This document shows positions 47,179 to 57,231 of a stretch of DNA of 64,000 nt, piece by piece. The first letter of the stretch is position 1. Every line of letters starts with the position of its first letter. This DNA comes from Candidatus Bacteroides pullicola (GTDB lineage: Bacteria; Bacteroidota; Bacteroidia; Bacteroidales; Bacteroidaceae), in the NCBI GenBank assembly GCA_019115825.1, contig DXCV01000029.1:20188-84187 (forward strand). The letters run 5' to 3'. The translations under genes were made by a program, and so were the position numbers. Under the pieces are notes generated by a model. It had not been told where the DNA came from. It was given only the letters and a program-made list of their open reading frames with translations, and searched no databases.

Positions 47179-48825
47179 TTACTTCTGATGCTCCAGTTGC
47201 AACGTCTTCGTCGGCTGGTCACAGACTTCCGTCGGGCCGAAGTACTGGATGGGGCCGGGATAGGTGTAGCACGTCTCCTTGGCCCACTGCTCGCGCTGTG
47301 CGGCAAAGGCTTGGAAGGGCGCACCGTCCAGGCGAACCAGTGCCTTTTGGATAACGGGCTTCATCTCGCCGTGACGACGCTCCATGTTCATCATCATCGT
47401 GATGGGCACACCGCCGGAAATCCACTCTTCAGCGGGAGCAGTCAGGTTGCGGATGGAGGACATATAGCCCGTCTTGCCGTTGGCTATCAAAGCGGCAGCG
47501 GCAAAGCCGAGGGAGTAGCAGTAGTCTGCATCGAAATTGGACGGAGCGGCGCAACGGCCTTCGTAGCCGAAGAAGTGGTGTTGTGCAGCGAACTTGCCCA
47601 CATACTTGCCTTCCTTCTTCCACTCGGCCAACTTGTTGCCTACCATCTCGGACAGCAGCTTCTCTGTCTCGATGAGGGATACCTGCACGTTGCCGTGGGG
47701 GTCGCGGTCGAGGGAGAGCTGACGGGCCACGCCTTCGGGCAGGCTGGCGTAGATAGCAGCATTCTCGGGCGTGAGTTTGCTGATGATGTAGTTGCGCTGT
47801 TCGGCCTTGTCCACCTGGGCGAACTCCTCGGCGTTGGCGGCGAGGAAGTCGTTCAGCTCGGCGATGAGGCGCTTCATGGCGGGGATGAACTCAATCAAGC
47901 CCTCAGGAATGAGGACGGTGCCGAAGTTGTTGCCTGCTGCGGCACGATCAGCCACCACCTGTGCGATGTAGGTCACGATGTCGTCCAGCGACTGGTCCTT
48001 GGCTTCCACTTCCTCGGAAACGATGCAGACATTGGGCTGCGTCTGGAGGGCGCACTCCAAAGCAATATGAGAGGCAGAACGGCCCATCAACTTGATGAAG
48101 TGCCAATACTTGCGGGCGGAGTTACAGTCGCGTTCGATGTTGCCGATAACTTCGGAGTAGGTCTTCACGGCAGTGTCGAAGCCGAAGGAGGTCTCAATCA
48201 TCTCGTTCTTCAGGTCGCCGTCGATGGTCTTGGGGCAGCCGATGACCTGCACGCCATAGTTCTTAGCAGCATAGTACTCAGCCAGGACACAGGCGTTAGT
48301 ATTGGAGTCGTCGCCACCGATGATAACCAGTGCCTTGATGCCCAGTTCCTTCAGGATTTCATAGCCTTTCTCGAACTGGTCTTCCTTCTCCAGCTTCGTA
48401 CGTCCGGAACCGATGATGTCGAAACCACCCGTGTTGCGGTATTCGTCGATAATGTCAGCTGTCAGCTCAATGTACTTGTGGTCAACGAGACCGCCGGGAC
48501 CCATCAGGAAGCCGTAGAGCTTGCTCTCGGGATGAATGCGCTTCACGCCGTCGAAGAGACCGGAGATAACGTTGTGTCCGCCGGGAGCCTGTCCACCGGA
48601 GAGGATGACGCCCACATTCATAGCGGGGCACTGTGCAGCCTCATCGGCGGCCTCAAACTTGATGAGGGGCATGCCGTAGGTGTTGGGGAACAGTCGTTTG
48701 ATTTCTTCCTGGTCGGCTACGGATTGTGTAGCTGCACCTTCCTGCACTTTCACGTGTCCGCGGAGGGCTTTGGGAAGTTTGGGCTGATAGGCAGCCCGTG
48801 CGATTTGCAATGCACTTTTGCTCAT
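47179..48825 (-). CDS. pfp: Diphosphate-fructose-6-phosphate 1-phosphotransferase
   Basis: Uses pyrophosphate instead of ATP to phosphorylate fructose-6-phosphate, reversibly, in glycolysis. The 548-residue length fits the long PPi-dependent clade. [13 protein letters not shown] forms the first phosphate loop, GGDDSNTNA has the Asp that excludes ATP, and [10 protein letters not shown] has the Lys and catalytic Asp of PPi enzymes. [14 protein letters not shown] follows. Strong C-ending codon bias suggests high expression. It has its own terminator. Confidence 0.95.
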   Translation of the reverse strand: MSKSALQIARAAYQPKLPKALRGHVKVQEGAATQSVADQEEIKRLFPNTYGMPLIKFEAADEAAQCPAMNVGVILSGGQAPGGHNVISGLFDGVKRIHPESKLYGFLMGPGGLVDHKYIELTADIIDEYRNTGGFDIIGSGRTKLEKEDQFEKGYEILKELGIKALVIIGGDDSNTNACVLAEYYAAKNYGVQVIGCPKTIDGDLKNEMIETSFGFDTAVKTYSEVIGNIERDCNSARKYWHFIKLMGRSASHIALECALQTQPNVCIVSEEVEAKDQSLDDIVTYIAQVVADRAAAGNNFGTVLIPEGLIEFIPAMKRLIAELNDFLAANAEEFAQVDKAEQRNYIISKLTPENAAIYASLPEGVARQLSLDRDPHGNVQVSLIETEKLLSEMVGNKLAEWKKEGKYVGKFAAQHHFFGYEGRCAAPSNFDADYCYSLGFAAAALIANGKTGYMSSIRNLTAPAEEWISGGVPITMMMNMERRHGEMKPVIQKALVRLDGAPFQAFAAQREQWAKETCYTYPGPIQYFGPTEVCDQPTKTLQLEHQK

Positions 48826-48924
48826 TTCTCTTTTATATTAAAGGTGTTGATAAGTCAGCTTGTAAATGCGTTGCAAATTTCGCCTTTTTTCCCAAATATT
48901 GCAAGCAGTTAGCGAATTTTTTAC

Positions 48925-50331
48925 TTACTCGTCCACGCTCCATCCGCCGCCTAACGCTTTATAGACGTTGACCATGGCCAACTGACGGTCGCGCAGGGCG
49001 TTGCTCAGGCCGATCTGAGCATCCAGGTACGTACGCTGGGCGTCCAGCAAATCCATGTAGCCGATGGCACCATTAACGTATTGCAACTGCGCCAGCTCCA
49101 AAGACGACTTGGACGATTGCTCCAGTTGCAGGCGCGTCTGGTAGATTTCCTTCATCTTGTTGAAGGTAGCTATGGCGTCGTAAGCATCGCGCAGGGCGGT
49201 GAGCACAGCCTTCTCGTAGGCATAGGTGGCACGTTCGCGGGCGGCCTTACGCGCCTTGAGGCGGGCACGGTTCTTGCCGAAGCCGAAGATGGGCTGCAAT
49301 ACGGTGCCGGCTATCAGGTGGTAGGGCGACTCCAACAGATGCTTCACTTCGTCATTCTCCGCACCGAGCTGGCTGGTGAGGGACAAGCTGGGAAACATAC
49401 TGGTATAGGCCACGCCTACCTCGGCATAGGCGGCAATGAGTGCCTGCTCCGCCTCGCGCACGTCCGGACGACGCTCCAGCAACGTGCTGGGCAAGCCGAC
49501 AGGGAGGTTGTTGGGGAAGCGCACTTCCTGTGGCAGAGAGGCGCGACGGATGGCATGCGGATAGTCGCCGGTGAGGAAGGCCAGTTCGTTTTCCTTCAGG
49601 GAGATTTGGCGCTCCAAGTCAGGCACCAGTGTGGCTGTACGCGCCAACTCCACCTGTGCCTGGCGGAAGGCCACTTCCGAAGTCAATCCGCCTTCATAAC
49701 GTATCTGGGCCAAGTGAAGGCTCTCGCGACGGGCAGAAACAGTCTGGCGTACGATGTTCAGTTCATTGTCCAACGCCACCAGCTCGAAGTAGGACTGCGC
49801 CACACGGGCGATGAGACTCATCTGCAAGGCGCGGCGGTTCTCTATTGAACCGAGGAAATCGGCCAAGCTGGCGTCACGCGCCCAACGCAACTTGCCCCAC
49901 AAATCCAACTCCCAAGAGATAGTGGCTTTCAAATCCGCTTGATTATCGGGGTCATAGTTGTTGCCACCGTAGTTGTCCCCCTCTTTTTCGCCATAGACGC
50001 GAAGACCCACTTGCGGAAACATATTGGCCCAGTCAATACGCTTCAAAGCGGCCTGCTCCTTAATGGTGGCACTGGCCATCAGAAGGTCTTTGTTATAATC
50101 CAGCATCTTGTATATCAATCCCTGCAACAAGGTGTCGGTGTATACCTCCTGCCAGGAATAATCGGCTATGGTAGCGGAGTCGTTGCCCTGCTCGTCCTGC
50201 TTGAGCGTGGCGGGCATTTCAAGATTGGGACGCGTGTAGTGCTTGCCCAACTGGCAACTGCTCAGCAAGAGGGCGGATGCTGCAAGGACAAGGACGCCAC
50301 TCTTCATATATTTAGTATAGAGTATATTCAT
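48925..50331 (-). CDS. Outer-membrane efflux lipoprotein (TolC/OprM-like)
   Basis: A 468-residue outer-membrane channel for the RND pump encoded just upstream. The signal peptide ends in a lipobox (LLLSSCQLGKHY), followed by NLEMPATL and the two long alpha-helical hairpin repeats of the OEP family (ALIAAYAEVGVAYTSMFPSLSLTS; QLQYVNGAIGYMDLLDAQRTYLDAQ). The ATG overlaps the RND stop as ATGA, giving translational coupling; MKSGVLVL at 50307 is an alternative start nearer the signal peptide. Confidence 0.92.
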   Translation of the reverse strand: MNILYTKYMKSGVLVLAASALLLSSCQLGKHYTRPNLEMPATLKQDEQGNDSATIADYSWQEVYTDTLLQGLIYKMLDYNKDLLMASATIKEQAALKRIDWANMFPQVGLRVYGEKEGDNYGGNNYDPDNQADLKATISWELDLWGKLRWARDASLADFLGSIENRRALQMSLIARVAQSYFELVALDNELNIVRQTVSARRESLHLAQIRYEGGLTSEVAFRQAQVELARTATLVPDLERQISLKENELAFLTGDYPHAIRRASLPQEVRFPNNLPVGLPSTLLERRPDVREAEQALIAAYAEVGVAYTSMFPSLSLTSQLGAENDEVKHLLESPYHLIAGTVLQPIFGFGKNRARLKARKAARERATYAYEKAVLTALRDAYDAIATFNKMKEIYQTRLQLEQSSKSSLELAQLQYVNGAIGYMDLLDAQRTYLDAQIGLSNALRDRQLAMVNVYKALGGGWSVDE

Positions 50332-53300
50332 TTTGCTTTTCTCCTCTGCAATTTGTTTTGCACATTGTATATCATCACGAAGAAGAACGGTATGAGCAAG
50401 ATGCCCACCGTCACGGCCGCTATCATGCCGAAGAACACACCCGTGCCTATCGACTGGCGGCTGGCTGCACCCGGCCCCGAAGCAATCACCAAGGGGAAAA
50501 TACCAAGGATGAAGGCCAAGGACGTCATCAGGATGGGACGGAAACGCAGTTGGGCAGCGTGCAGGGCAGCCTTGAAGACATTTACTCCGGCATCGGCCTC
50601 ATCCTTAGCGAACTCCACAATAAGGATAGCGTTCTTGGCGGCCAAGCCCATCAGCATCACGAGGCCAATCTGAAAATAGGTATCATTCTCCATACCACAC
50701 ACAGAGATGCCGATATAGGCTCCCAGCGCGGCCACCGGCAGCGAGAGCAGCACCGCGATGGGAATACTCCAACTCTCGTAGAGCGCGGCAAGGAAGAGGA
50801 ACACGAAGAGGAATACCAGTGCCAGGATGACGCCCGTCTGTCCGCCTGCCTGCTTCTCCTGATAGGACAATCCGCTCCACTCCACGCCGATGTTGTCCGG
50901 CAGATGCGTGCGTGCTGTCCGCTCAATGACCTCCATCGCCTGGCCGGAGCTGTAGCCCTGTGCGGCCTGTCCGCGGATGACGGCAGTATTGAACATATTG
51001 AATCGCTTGATGCTGCCCGGGCCGGTGGTGTACTCCGTGTTGCCCAAGGCGGTGAGCGGTATCATATTGCCGTCCGCACCACGCACGAAGAAGAGACTGA
51101 TGTTGTCGCGATGCTGGCGATAGGGCGCGTCCGCCTGCAAGTAAACGCGGTAGATGCGGTTGAACATATTGAAGTCGTTCACGTAGACGGAGCCGGTGTA
51201 CGCCTTCATCGTGTTGAACACGTCTGCCATGGGCACGCCCAGCATCTTCACCTTGTCGCGATCCACGTCGAAATAGAGTTGCGGTATCTCCGCCTGAAGC
51301 GACGAGGAGAGGTTGCTCAATTCCTTGCATTGCGAGGCATAATACATCAGGGTATCGGCAGCCTGCACCAGATTCTCGTAGGTAGCGTCGCCGCGCGCCT
51401 CCAGCTGCATCTCGAAGCCGCCGGACGTACCCAGGCCGGGTATGACGGGAGGCGTGGAGATGTAGAACTTACACTCGGGATATTCCGTCAGCTCCTTGCT
51501 CACACTGGCCATGATTTCGTCGATGTTCGTATCGTCGCGCTCCTTCCACTCCTTGAGGATGACCGTAAGCTGGGCGCGTGCCTGGCTGGTGCCCACACGG
51601 GGGCTGGTGCCGGTGACATTCTGCACATACTCCACGGCGGGGTCTTCCATAAGGAAAGCTATGGCGCGGTTAGTCACCTCGCGGGTGCGCTCCAAGGTGG
51701 TACCCTCAGGCATTTCCAGTTCGACGGTGAAATATCCTTGGTCTTCCGTGGGGAGGAAGCTGGTAGGAATCAACCTGTATAGGACGAAGATGGCTATCAG
51801 CACCATGCAGAAGCCGATGCCCACGCGGCGCGGATGCTTGATGATGCGCTTGATGCCGCCCAGATACTTGGTATTGCCGAAGTCCACCCAACGGTTGATG
51901 GCGCGGAAGACGCGGTTCTTCGGTTTGTTCGGATCCACCGGCTTCAGGATGAGCGAGCACATCACCGGGCTGAGCGTCAAAGCCACGACCGTGGAAAGCA
52001 ACACCGAGATGGCGATAGTGACACTGAACTGACGGTAGAGCTGTCCGGTGATGCCCGACAGGAAGCTAACCGGCACGAACACCGCAGCGAGCACCATCGA
52101 CGTGGCAATCAGCGCACTGGTCAGGCCGTTCATCGCTTTCTTGGTGGCTTCGTAGGGCGACAAATGCTCTTCCTCCATGATGCGCTCCACGTTCTCCACC
52201 ACCACGATGGCATCGTCCACCACCAGGCCGATGGCGAGCACCAAGCCCAACAGCGTCAATATGTTCAGCGAGAAGCCGAATATCAGCATAAAGCCGAAGG
52301 TACCTATCAGCGAGATGGGCACCGCCACCAGCGGGATGACCGTGGCGCGCCAGCTCTGCAAGAAGAGGAATACCACCACGATAACCAGAAAGAGAGCCTC
52401 GAACAGCGTCTTGTACACCTCGTGGATGGATTCGGAGATATAGGTCGTTATGTCAAAGGGAATCTCATACTTCATCCCCTCGGGAAAGGTGCGGCTGATT
52501 TCCTCCATCGCCTGCTTCACGCTCTCGGCCACCTCCATGGCGTTGGCACCAGGCAGGAGGTAGACACCCATGATGGCAGCATTTCCCCCGTTGATGCCGC
52601 TCTCCGTGTTGTAGGACTGCGCTTCGAGCGATACACGGGCGATGTCGCGCATACGGATCATCGAGCCGTCCGGATTGGCGCGGAGCACGATTTCCTCGAA
52701 CTGGGCGGCACTGGACAGACGCCCCTGCGCCGTGATGGGGATGGTAAAGTCTAATCCGGACACGGGTTGCTGACCCAGTACGCCGGCGGCCGACTCACGG
52801 TTTTGGTCCTTCAGCGCATTCTGCACGTCCTTCACGGTGAGTCCGTAGTTGGCCAGACGGGCGGGATCCACCCAAATCTGCATGGCATAGTAACGGCTGC
52901 CGATGTTGGACACACGGCCCACACCGGGGATGCGTCGCAGGAGGTCGAGCACATTCAGCGTGGCGAAGTTGCTGAGGTAGATTTCGTCAAACTTGGGATC
53001 GTTGGAGGTCAGACAGATGGTCATCAGCTGGCTGGAGGCCTGCTTCTCGATTTCGATGCCATTCTGCACCACCTCGGCGGGCAAACGCGACTCGGCCAAC
53101 TTCACGCGGTTTTGGATTTCCACTGCAGAGAGGTCGGGGTCGGACGAGATGTCGAAGGTGATGGTAGCCGAGAAGCCTCCGGAGTTGGAGCTGTTGGACT
53201 CCATATAGAGCATCCCCGGCGTGCCGTTCAGCTCCTGTTCGATAGGGGTAGCCACGGCCTGCGACACGGTCAAGGCGCTGGCGCCGGGATAGGACGCGCT

Positions 53301-53438
53301 GATTTTCACCACCGGGGGCGTGATTTGCGGATACTGGTCGATGGGGAGCATCGTAAGGCCTATGAGACCCACGATGACAATCAGGATAGAGATGACCGCC
53401 GAAAATACGGGGCGGTCTATGAAGAAACTGACTTTCAT
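50328..53438 (-). CDS. RND efflux permease (HAE1/AcrB family)
   Basis: A 1036-residue inner-membrane proton-driven pump with 12 predicted membrane segments and two large periplasmic loops. The first helix is FIDRPVFSAVISILIVIVGLIGL, and TM4 carries GLVVDDAIVVVENVERIMEE with the proton-relay aspartates. It fits the hydrophobe/amphiphile exporter class, which expels drugs, bile acids and detergents in gut Bacteroidales; the exact substrates are unknown. It overlaps both neighbours by four bases, so adaptor, pump and channel are made as one unit. Confidence 0.95.
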   Translation of the reverse strand: MKVSFFIDRPVFSAVISILIVIVGLIGLTMLPIDQYPQITPPVVKISASYPGASALTVSQAVATPIEQELNGTPGMLYMESNSSNSGGFSATITFDISSDPDLSAVEIQNRVKLAESRLPAEVVQNGIEIEKQASSQLMTICLTSNDPKFDEIYLSNFATLNVLDLLRRIPGVGRVSNIGSRYYAMQIWVDPARLANYGLTVKDVQNALKDQNRESAAGVLGQQPVSGLDFTIPITAQGRLSSAAQFEEIVLRANPDGSMIRMRDIARVSLEAQSYNTESGINGGNAAIMGVYLLPGANAMEVAESVKQAMEEISRTFPEGMKYEIPFDITTYISESIHEVYKTLFEALFLVIVVVFLFLQSWRATVIPLVAVPISLIGTFGFMLIFGFSLNILTLLGLVLAIGLVVDDAIVVVENVERIMEEEHLSPYEATKKAMNGLTSALIATSMVLAAVFVPVSFLSGITGQLYRQFSVTIAISVLLSTVVALTLSPVMCSLILKPVDPNKPKNRVFRAINRWVDFGNTKYLGGIKRIIKHPRRVGIGFCMVLIAIFVLYRLIPTSFLPTEDQGYFTVELEMPEGTTLERTREVTNRAIAFLMEDPAVEYVQNVTGTSPRVGTSQARAQLTVILKEWKERDDTNIDEIMASVSKELTEYPECKFYISTPPVIPGLGTSGGFEMQLEARGDATYENLVQAADTLMYYASQCKELSNLSSSLQAEIPQLYFDVDRDKVKMLGVPMADVFNTMKAYTGSVYVNDFNMFNRIYRVYLQADAPYRQHRDNISLFFVRGADGNMIPLTALGNTEYTTGPGSIKRFNMFNTAVIRGQAAQGYSSGQAMEVIERTARTHLPDNIGVEWSGLSYQEKQAGGQTGVILALVFLFVFLFLAALYESWSIPIAVLLSLPVAALGAYIGISVCGMENDTYFQIGLVMLMGLAAKNAILIVEFAKDEADAGVNVFKAALHAAQLRFRPILMTSLAFILGIFPLVIASGPGAASRQSIGTGVFFGMIAAVTVGILLIPFFFVMIYNVQNKLQRRKAK

Positions 53439-54637
53439 TCGTTCGTTGCTGTTGAGGATTGGGATTCAACGTCTTCTTTCTTCGCGGCCACGCGGATGCG
53501 GATGCCCGGTGTCAGTTTGTGGTAGCCCTCAGTCACAATCATCTCGCCGGGAATGATGCCGCGCTCCACTACCACATTATTGCCGAACTCGGGGCCAAGC
53601 TCAATGAAACGCCGCTCGGCTATGGAGTCGCGGCGCATCACGAAGACATAGGCGCCGCCTTTCTCGATAATCAGCGCTTTTTGGGGCACCACGGTGGCAT
53701 TCTCGCGCACGTCCAGCAAGGCTTTCACCTTAGTAAACTGGCCGGGCAGCAGGACGCGGTCGGGATTGGGTATCTCGGCGCGGACGGCAAAGGTACCCGT
53801 CTTGGGGTCCACCTGCGGGTCGGCAAAGTCCACCATGCCTTTGTAGGGATATTCGCTGTCGTCGGCCAGCGTGATAGTGACATAGGGTTGCCAGGAGCGG
53901 GTGGAGTCCTTCTGACCGATGACCACGTTGCGCTGGCGGCTCTTGAGATACTCCAGGGCGGTCATGCTATAATCCACCTCCACCGTGTCGCTCTTCACCA
54001 CCGTGGCCAGCAGCGACTCTCCGCCGGGTCCCACCAACGCGCCGAGGTCCACGTAGCGTTCGCTGATGTAACCGGACAGTGGCGAACGCACCACGGTATA
54101 TCCCAGCTCCTGCTCCGCCTGGTCGAGGTCGGCCTGGCTCATGCCCATACTGGCCACAGCAGTCTCATAGGCGGCAATGGCGTTATCCAAGTCCAACTGG
54201 CTGGCGGCATTCTGCTCATACAGGGGACGTATGCGGTTCAGGTCGCGCTCGGTTTTCAGTACGTTGGCCGAATCCTTGCGGAGTTGGGCGCGCGCTTTGT
54301 CCGCCTTGGCGCGGTACTGACGCTGGTCGATGACGAAAAGTGCCTGGTTTTTGGCCACGTACGAGCCTTCCTCGAACTCCATGCTCTCCAGGAAGCCTTC
54401 CACACGGGCACGTACCTCTACGAACTGCTGTGCACGGATGCGGCCCACGTATTCACCATAGATTTCCACGTTTTCCACACCCACCGGCTCCACGACAACC
54501 AGCGGAGCCTCAGGTTCTACTTTCTTCGGCCACGTCAGGACCACATAAAGGCCTACGATGACCACCAGGCAGGCCGCCATGATGATGAGCCTCTTCTTGC
54601 GCAAGTGCAATTCTCTTTTCGTAAAAAACAGTTTCAT
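53435..54637 (-). CDS. RND efflux periplasmic adaptor (membrane fusion protein)
   Basis: A 400-residue adaptor linking the RND pump to the outer-membrane channel. The start at MKLFFTKRELHLRKKR (54637) is preferred over 54688 because it puts a membrane helix (LIIMAACLVVIVGLYVVL) near the N-terminus. The biotinyl/lipoyl hairpin (VRARVEGFLESMEFEEGSYV and LGYTVVRSPLSGYIS), the coiled coil and the beta-barrel domain follow in order. It is first in the three-gene efflux operon and starts 77 bases after a -7 box. Confidence 0.93.
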   Translation of the reverse strand: MKLFFTKRELHLRKKRLIIMAACLVVIVGLYVVLTWPKKVEPEAPLVVVEPVGVENVEIYGEYVGRIRAQQFVEVRARVEGFLESMEFEEGSYVAKNQALFVIDQRQYRAKADKARAQLRKDSANVLKTERDLNRIRPLYEQNAASQLDLDNAIAAYETAVASMGMSQADLDQAEQELGYTVVRSPLSGYISERYVDLGALVGPGGESLLATVVKSDTVEVDYSMTALEYLKSRQRNVVIGQKDSTRSWQPYVTITLADDSEYPYKGMVDFADPQVDPKTGTFAVRAEIPNPDRVLLPGQFTKVKALLDVRENATVVPQKALIIEKGGAYVFVMRRDSIAERRFIELGPEFGNNVVVERGIIPGEMIVTEGYHKLTPGIRIRVAAKKEDVESQSSTATNE

Positions 54638-54713
54638 ACTTTCTGTGCTATGTTTTTTGTAGTTCAATTTGGGTATCCTTACACACAATCTTCATCACAC
54701 TTGCAAAGATAAT

Positions 54714-54744
54714 GCCATTTTCCCAATTATGAAACATCCGCATC
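54714..54744 (-). promoter_or_regulatory. Promoter of the RND efflux operon
   Basis: On the minus strand TTTC (54741-54744), 19 bp, TATCTTTG (54714-54721). No regulator gene is adjacent. Confidence 0.65.
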
Positions 54745-55463
54745 CTTATTTCGACGTCCTACGGGACGAAAACGGGGCATTTATTTTAACGCGAGTTCGA
54801 CATTATCTAAAACATCGCAAGTTATCCACCCTTGACCAAACATAGGCCCATGGCGGGCTTCTTTTAATTTTATACAAATATATTACTATGCACAAAAATA
54901 ATGATTAATTACATATTTATCCGAATCACCCGGCATTTGCAGACATTGCCCTCCCCGTCGGCCACTTCCCGCATTTCCCGCCCGCCGGGGCGACAGAAGC
55001 CCCTTGGGTAGTCATCCACCCGCCAAAGGCCTTGAAAATACGGGAAATGGGCTAATTTTTATCTCCTCATCCGTTATTCCTCTCTTACTCCTCTCTTTCA
55101 TGTCTCTTTCACCTCTCTTTCATGTCTCTTTCGGAAAGAGTGTTATGACAGCCCTGAAGCAATCGGAGAGAAAGCGTATAAGAGTGATGTATGAATTATT
55201 TAGCATTGATATTGCACAATGTTTACTTTTTTCAATAATACAAATAGTCCATTCATAACACTGGCAGTTGCTCGCCGGGATTGACATCGCTATATTCCTA
55301 ATTTCCAAAACTAATTCTCAAACCTAATTTTAATCCTTATATCGAACTCCCGTTATTTTATATCCCGATGAATCACCGGCAGAAAGAATGTGGAAAGCCG
55401 CCCCATATTGGGGAAATTTTCCACACCTGCAACGCCCCACGCCCCAATCCGCATCCTCCGGGA
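54745..55463. other. Gene-free spacer upstream of the plus-strand 55.6 kb operon
   Basis: About 720 bases without a supported gene. It holds a small CGTCC-TAC-GGGACG hairpin (54765-54778), an AT-rich part (54860-54930), a GC-rich pyrimidine tract, the CTCTTTC array (55079-55140) and a CCCCA-TAT-TGGGG hairpin (55401-55413). The 84-codon ORF at 55004 covers the CTCTTTC repeat and looks accidental. I recognise no RNA gene or mobile element remnant here. Confidence 0.5.
55079..55140. repeat. CTCTTTC array with hairpin (locus 3 of a family)
   Basis: CTCTTTC words spaced 11 bases (CATGTCTCTTTC, CACCTCTCTTTC, CATGTCTCTTTC) end in CTCTTTC-G-GAAAGAG. The words and closing hairpin match loci at 23135 and 43527. 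Confidence 0.8.
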
Positions 55464-55495
55464 TTTGGTTTTGCCAAACATAATGCTTATCTTTG
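55464..55495 (+). promoter_or_regulatory. Promoter of the 55.6-64 kb operon
   Basis: TTTG (55464-55467), 20 bp, TATCTTTG (55488-55495). The leader before the first ATG is about 120 bases. Confidence 0.7.
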
Positions 55496-55622
55496 TTTCG
55501 CAGAAATCAAGGCAGCGCAGAACTTTATGGTTAAAATTGCACCCGAACCTATCCCAAAACCAAAATAAAACGCTACCTTTACGGAGAAAAACTGATTTAT
55601 TCACTTAAAAACGTAAAAGATT

Positions 55623-55892
55623 ATGGCAAGTAGAAAAAATTTAAAGAAAGGCATCAACTATATCGTGAGCGAGTTGTTCGCCGAATGTGTGTTCATCAGC
55701 TTAACCCTCTCTGAGGCAGACCGGAAGAAGGCTGACAAAATCCTGACCGACATTCTGAACCTGCAAGACGAGTTCATCAGCCGCGTCAGCCACACCGAGC
55801 CGGGCAATGTCAAAGGTTTCTACAAGAAACTGCGCGAGGACTTCAACGCCAAGGTGGGCGAGATACTGGAGGCGATGAAAGGACTGAAATGA
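55623..55892 (+). CDS. Conserved small Bacteroidales protein
   Basis: An 89-residue basic helical protein (MASRKNLKKGINYIVSELFAECV ... FYKKLREDFNAKVGEILEAM). No signal peptide or known domain is visible to me. It overlaps the acyltransferase gene by four bases (ATGA), so its translation is tied to lipid-related neighbours. I recall it as conserved and uncharacterised in this order; treat that as moderate-confidence memory. Confidence 0.75.
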   Translation: MASRKNLKKGINYIVSELFAECVFISLTLSEADRKKADKILTDILNLQDEFISRVSHTEPGNVKGFYKKLREDFNAKVGEILEAMKGLK

Positions 55893-56431
55893 ACGCCCTC
55901 TACCGATTCATCTACCTGCGCCTACTGGGCTGGAAAGCACGGGTGGAGGTGTCCGGATATGACAAGTGCGTCATCTGCGCCGCGCCCCATACGTCCAACT
56001 GGGACCTGCTGTTCGGCAAGCTGTTCTATGGGGTAGTGGGCAGGAAGGTACACTTCCTGATGAAGAAGGAGTGGTTCTTCTTCCCCCTGGGTTATCTGTT
56101 CAAGGCATTGGGAGGCATCCCCGTGGATCGTGGGCGCAATATGTCGCTCACCGACCAACTGGCTGAACGCTTCGCCCGGAGTCGGACGCTCCACCTGGCC
56201 ATCACGCCCGAAGCCACCCGCAAGGCCAACGCCGAGTGGAAACGAGGGTTCTATTACATCGCCCTGAAGGCGCAGGTGCCCATCCTGCTGATAGGCATTG
56301 ACTATCCCACCAAGACTATCGCCTGCACACAGAGCATCATGCCCAGCGGCGATTATGACCGGGACATCCGCCTCATCAAGCAATACTTCACCCGCTTCCG
56401 GGGGAAGAAACCAGAAAACTTCGCGATATGA
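55889..56431 (+). CDS. PlsC-like glycerophosphate acyltransferase family protein
   Basis: A 180-residue membrane-associated acyltransferase. The catalytic HX4D motif is AAPHTSNWD, followed by KKEWFFFPLG and GGIPVDRGR, and the third block reads ITPEATRKA in place of the usual PEGTR. This suits transfer of an acyl group to lysophospholipid or a related lipid in the inner membrane. The exact acceptor is unknown. It overlaps both the upstream small gene and the downstream amidase by four bases. Confidence 0.88.
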   Translation: MNALYRFIYLRLLGWKARVEVSGYDKCVICAAPHTSNWDLLFGKLFYGVVGRKVHFLMKKEWFFFPLGYLFKALGGIPVDRGRNMSLTDQLAERFARSRTLHLAITPEATRKANAEWKRGFYYIALKAQVPILLIGIDYPTKTIACTQSIMPSGDYDRDIRLIKQYFTRFRGKKPENFAI

Positions 56432-57219
56432 ACCCATTGCGTGTCAGCCTCTTGCAGACGGACATCGCCTGGGAGGACAAACAGGAGAATCTTCGCCGCC
56501 TCCGTGCGAAACTGGAAACACTGCGCGGACAGACAGACGTGGCAGTCCTGCCGGAAACTTTCTCCACGGGATTCAGCATGAACCCCGCCGCCTTGGCCGA
56601 ACCCGCCGACGGGGATACCCTTACCACTTTGCGCCGTTGGGCGGCGGAATACGGGATGGTCTTGGCAGGAAGCTACATCGCCTGCGACACGCCTGTCACA
56701 CAAGTATTCCACAACCGCGCCTTCTTCTTGACGCCGGAGGGGGAAACCCGCTTCTACGACAAGCGCCACCTCTTCCGCATGGGGCACGAGACGGATTGCT
56801 ATACGCCCGGCAAAGAACGCTTAGTGGTGCACTACCAAGGATGGAACATCTGCCTCCTGGTGTGCTACGACCTGCGTTTCCCGGTGTGGAGCCGTAACCG
56901 CCACAACGAATACGACCTGGTCATCTACGTGGCCAACTGGCCCGCCTCGCGCAGAAAAGCATGGGACATCCTGCTGCAAGCGCGTGCCTTGGAGAACATT
57001 TCCTATGTCTGCGGCGTTAACCGCATAGGAGAAGACTTCCACGGCATCCTGCACGACGGAGGGAGCGCGGCCTGGTCGCCCAAAGGCGAGCGGCTTGCCT
57101 ACGTCCCCGACCATACGGAAGGCATCGCCACCGTGACGTTGGACGGAGACGCGCTGCAGCATTTCCGCAAGAAATTCCCGGCGTGGAAGGATGCGGATGA
57201 CTTCTCGATAATTAAATAA
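56428..57219 (+). CDS. Nitrilase-superfamily amidase (omega-amidase-like)
   Basis: A 263-residue C-N hydrolase. The Glu-Lys-Cys triad is visible: Glu in VLPETFSTGF, Lys in YDKRHLFRMG and Cys in LLVCYDLRFPVW. The overall form resembles YafV/omega-amidase, which deaminates alpha-ketoglutaramate-type products of methionine or glutamine salvage. It overlaps the acyltransferase gene by four bases, and its stop lies 12 bases before the macroglobulin gene. Confidence 0.88.
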   Translation: MNPLRVSLLQTDIAWEDKQENLRRLRAKLETLRGQTDVAVLPETFSTGFSMNPAALAEPADGDTLTTLRRWAAEYGMVLAGSYIACDTPVTQVFHNRAFFLTPEGETRFYDKRHLFRMGHETDCYTPGKERLVVHYQGWNICLLVCYDLRFPVWSRNRHNEYDLVIYVANWPASRRKAWDILLQARALENISYVCGVNRIGEDFHGILHDGGSAAWSPKGERLAYVPDHTEGIATVTLDGDALQHFRKKFPAWKDADDFSIIK

Positions 57220-57231
57220 TGAAGTGGCCTT

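Noticed and set aside
55004-55258. 84-residue plus-strand ORF
   Set aside because: It covers the CTCTTTC array and has no promoter or family features.
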